Origin: CAYUNA01 sp047629355
GTDB lineage: Bacteria; Bacteroidota; Bacteroidia; Chitinophagales; Saprospiraceae
Direction of reading: 5' to 3'
Assembly (NCBI GenBank): GCA_047629355.1
Contig: JBLHWU010000298.1
Location: forward strand, 1 to 6,736
Length of the DNA: 6,736 nt
Under the pieces are notes generated by a model, which saw only the letters and a list, made by a program, of their open reading frames with translations, did not search any database and was not told the origin of the DNA. Shown here one piece after another: positions 5,295-6,736 of this stretch; positions within the stretch are counted from its first letter, which is position 1, and every line of letters begins with the position of its first letter. The position numbers and the translations under genes were made by a program.

Positions 5295-6347
5295 CTAATC
5301 GTCATAGTAGTCGATGGTTGCTAAAAGCTGCTCAGAATACTGATAAATATCCGCCAGCGTATCAATTTCATATTTAGTGCCGTTCTTTTCCGCATCAAAC
5401 AATTCTATGCACTTCACTTGTCTGTTAAAATGCAAACGGCAGATTGGTTTTCGATTATTATCATCGAGCAGAATTCCGAAGTAAGTTTTTTTATCTCGAA
5501 AAGCGATTCGGTCATTACTTATTTTTTGTAATAAAATAGCTTGAACGATTCGATATGCCTGTAATTCCTCTTCAGTCGTGATGATATCGCTAACCACTTC
5601 TTCTATCTCTTCCTTCTCAATTTCTTTGCTCTCTTCTATCTGCATGGCTGAATTTAGGCGGTCATTGACCATCTTACTCAACATATTTTTAATGCTATTC
5701 GTTACCAACGGCACGAACTGCTCCACCACTTTAGCCGTCGCTCTCTTAGCATATATTTGCTGCAAAATGAATTTCACAAAAGCATCGCTTGGATGGTGCA
5801 ATTCCTTATAGAGCAACTCCCTAATTTCTTTGGTATATTTCAATTCCGTTGCTGAATCCATGATGGAATCGGCGTCAAAATTCGATTTGTGAAAGTTTTT
5901 AAGAGAGTTAATCTTTGCTTCTGTCAAATCGAGTAAGTCAAGCTCGAAGAATGGACGGTCATCCATAATATTATTCTTATCGAGATCGGTATAAAATTGG
6001 AAAGTTTGACCATTTGTAAGAATGCCAAAGCGTGCCGAGGTTACATGAAAATAACGATGCAGTTGCGATTTGTGAACATCCAGTTTCTTTTGACCTAACG
6101 ATTTACATTCTATTAAAATAATTGGCTTGTCATCTTTCAAAATGCAATAATCTACTTTTTCTCCTTTCTTTATACCCAAATCTGCTGTGTATTCTGGCAT
6201 TACCTCTATTGGATTGAAAACATCATAACCTAAGGCTTGAATAAAAGGCATAATGAAAGCGTTCTTAGTCGCTTCTTCAGTATTAACTTGGTCTCTTACT
6301 TTTTCGAGGCGTTCGCCGATTTGTTTTAGTCTGTCAATTAAATCCAT
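5295..6347 (-). CDS. Stand-alone HsdR N-terminal-type nuclease-like protein
   Basis: A 350-residue protein resembling the N-terminal PD-(D/E)XK nuclease domain of type I restriction subunit R, but without the helicase motor. Residues 22-120 hold the nuclease-like fold: an early helix with E24/E25 (NTEEATKNAF), FIQALGYDVFNP (35-46), then D66 in KVDYCIL, the E80-x-K82 pair in ILIECKSLG, and Q95-x3-Y99 (QLHRY), matching the QxxxY motif that follows ExK in HsdR and RecB-like nucleases. GILTNGQTFQFYTD (108-121) closes the domain. The middle (about 165-260) is helical and highly charged, with a Glu/Lys-rich stretch near 237-252. Residues 260-345 form a second conserved domain (ELQAYRIVQAIL, TYFGILLDDNNRKPICRL, IYQYSEQL) that recurs in this family of about 350 residues. 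No HsdM, HsdS or methylase is in view, so classical restriction is unlikely from this locus alone. The channel gene lies 50 bp upstream on the same strand. Catalytic residues look intact; substrate and role are unknown. Confidence 0.8.
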   Translation of the reverse strand: MDLIDRLKQIGERLEKVRDQVNTEEATKNAFIMPFIQALGYDVFNPIEVMPEYTADLGIKKGEKVDYCILKDDKPIILIECKSLGQKKLDVHKSQLHRYFHVTSARFGILTNGQTFQFYTDLDKNNIMDDRPFFELDLLDLTEAKINSLKNFHKSNFDADSIMDSATELKYTKEIRELLYKELHHPSDAFVKFILQQIYAKRATAKVVEQFVPLVTNSIKNMLSKMVNDRLNSAMQIEESKEIEKEEIEEVVSDIITTEEELQAYRIVQAILLQKISNDRIAFRDKKTYFGILLDDNNRKPICRLHFNRQVKCIELFDAEKNGTKYEIDTLADIYQYSEQLLATIDYYDD

Positions 6348-6397
6348 TAGAAAATTTTAGATGGTGATTAAATAGTTGGTGTGGTTCTCTCACAATC

Positions 6398-6736
6398 TTA
6401 ATTTTTCATCTTAAATTCAGTCCCACAATTGGGACAAGTACAATTTATTTGAGCCTCCCTTTTTTCCTTTTGCACCTTTTCTATAAATGCGGAGCTAATG
6501 ATACCTGTAGGCAATGCTACAAATCCAATTCCAATCAACGCAATAATTCCGCTTAGCAATTTTCCAACAGCCGTGATGGGATAAACATCACCATAACCGA
6601 CGGTTGTTAAGGTCGCTATCGCCCACCAAAACGAATGCCCAATACTGGCAAATTCTTCTGGCTGCGCATCTTTTTCTAAGAAATACATGATGGTGGAAGA
6701 AAAAACTAGGAAAATAAATGCCACGAAAATCGTAAT
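6398..6736 (-). CDS. Potassium ion channel, pore domain and C-terminus (5'-truncated by window)
   Basis: The C-terminal 113 residues of an inner-membrane K+ channel. The frame is open to the window edge; the GTG at 6722-6724 is an internal Val within the outer pore helix (visible start ITIFVAFIFLVFSSTIMYFLE), so the true start lies beyond 6736. Order of parts: outer helix (S5/TM1); pore helix FWWAIATLTT; selectivity filter TVGYGD at 6587-6604; inner helix (S6/TM2) GKLLSGIIALIGIGFVALPTGIISSAF with a likely gating-hinge Gly; and a short basic cytoplasmic tail ending in NCTCPNCGTEF. The intact TVGYGD predicts K+ selectivity. The YPITAVGK segment after the filter is the form seen in bacterial Kv-like channels, so an upstream voltage-sensor-like S1-S4 region is likely but not visible. 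The CxCPxCG tail offers a possible half metal site. It may share a transcript with the nuclease-like gene 50 bp downstream. Confidence 0.92.
   Translation of the reverse strand: MTIFVAFIFLVFSSTIMYFLEKDAQPEEFASIGHSFWWAIATLTTVGYGDVYPITAVGKLLSGIIALIGIGFVALPTGIISSAFIEKVQKEKREAQINCTCPNCGTEFKMKN

Noticed and set aside
5578..5811. Plus-strand open frame within the nuclease-like gene
   Set aside because: It is Ser/Leu/Ile-rich, the usual complement-strand shadow of a Glu/Lys-rich helical region, and has no independent support.
6398..6724. Channel gene taken as starting at GTG 6722-6724
   Set aside because: The frame stays open to the window edge (ITIFV before this codon), and starting there would cut into the first pore helix; it is an internal Val codon.

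Overview
The window reads as a chromosomal segment from a member of the Bacteroidota. The strongest evidence is the C-terminal type IX secretion sorting domain on the large glycoside hydrolase. The AT-rich intergenic DNA and A/T-rich leaders without Shine-Dalgarno motifs upstream of the start codons agree with this. Assignment below phylum is not supportable from the sequence, although the domain style would suit a Saprospiria or Cytophagia-type organism.

Layout. (i) Positions 3-158: the 3' end of a small unidentified gene, or a complete 48-residue protein. (ii) 239-2094: a membrane fatty acid desaturase followed 29 bp later by trpC (indole-3-glycerol phosphate synthase), probably cotranscribed and closed by a strong intrinsic terminator at 2135-2171. 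(iii) 2172-2425: a 254-bp non-coding element with 14-bp perfect terminal inverted repeats, flanked on both sides by T10 tracts. It looks like a MITE inserted into the T-tract of the trpC terminator, and it carries almost nine copies of a 10-bp tandem repeat. (iv) 2528-4921: a secreted 797-residue GH9 endoglucanase-type enzyme (signal peptide, CelD-type N-terminal Ig-like domain, GH9 catalytic domain, Bacteroidota linker domain, T9SS tail). (v) 4922-5294: a 373-bp gene-free convergent region with two hairpins, one of them a 23-bp long-arm structure. (vi) 5295-6736, minus strand: a stand-alone HsdR-N-type nuclease-like protein preceded by a two-helix-pore potassium channel that runs off the window end.

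How they fit together: the desaturase and TrpC are housekeeping lipid and tryptophan functions placed side by side without an obvious shared pathway. The GH9 enzyme is an exported polysaccharide degrader whose upstream region is now shaped by the inserted element. The nuclease-like protein and channel share strand and are separated by 50 bp, so they may form a transcriptional unit; a defence role is possible but unproven. The most noteworthy structure is the 254-bp element with its helically phased repeat array.
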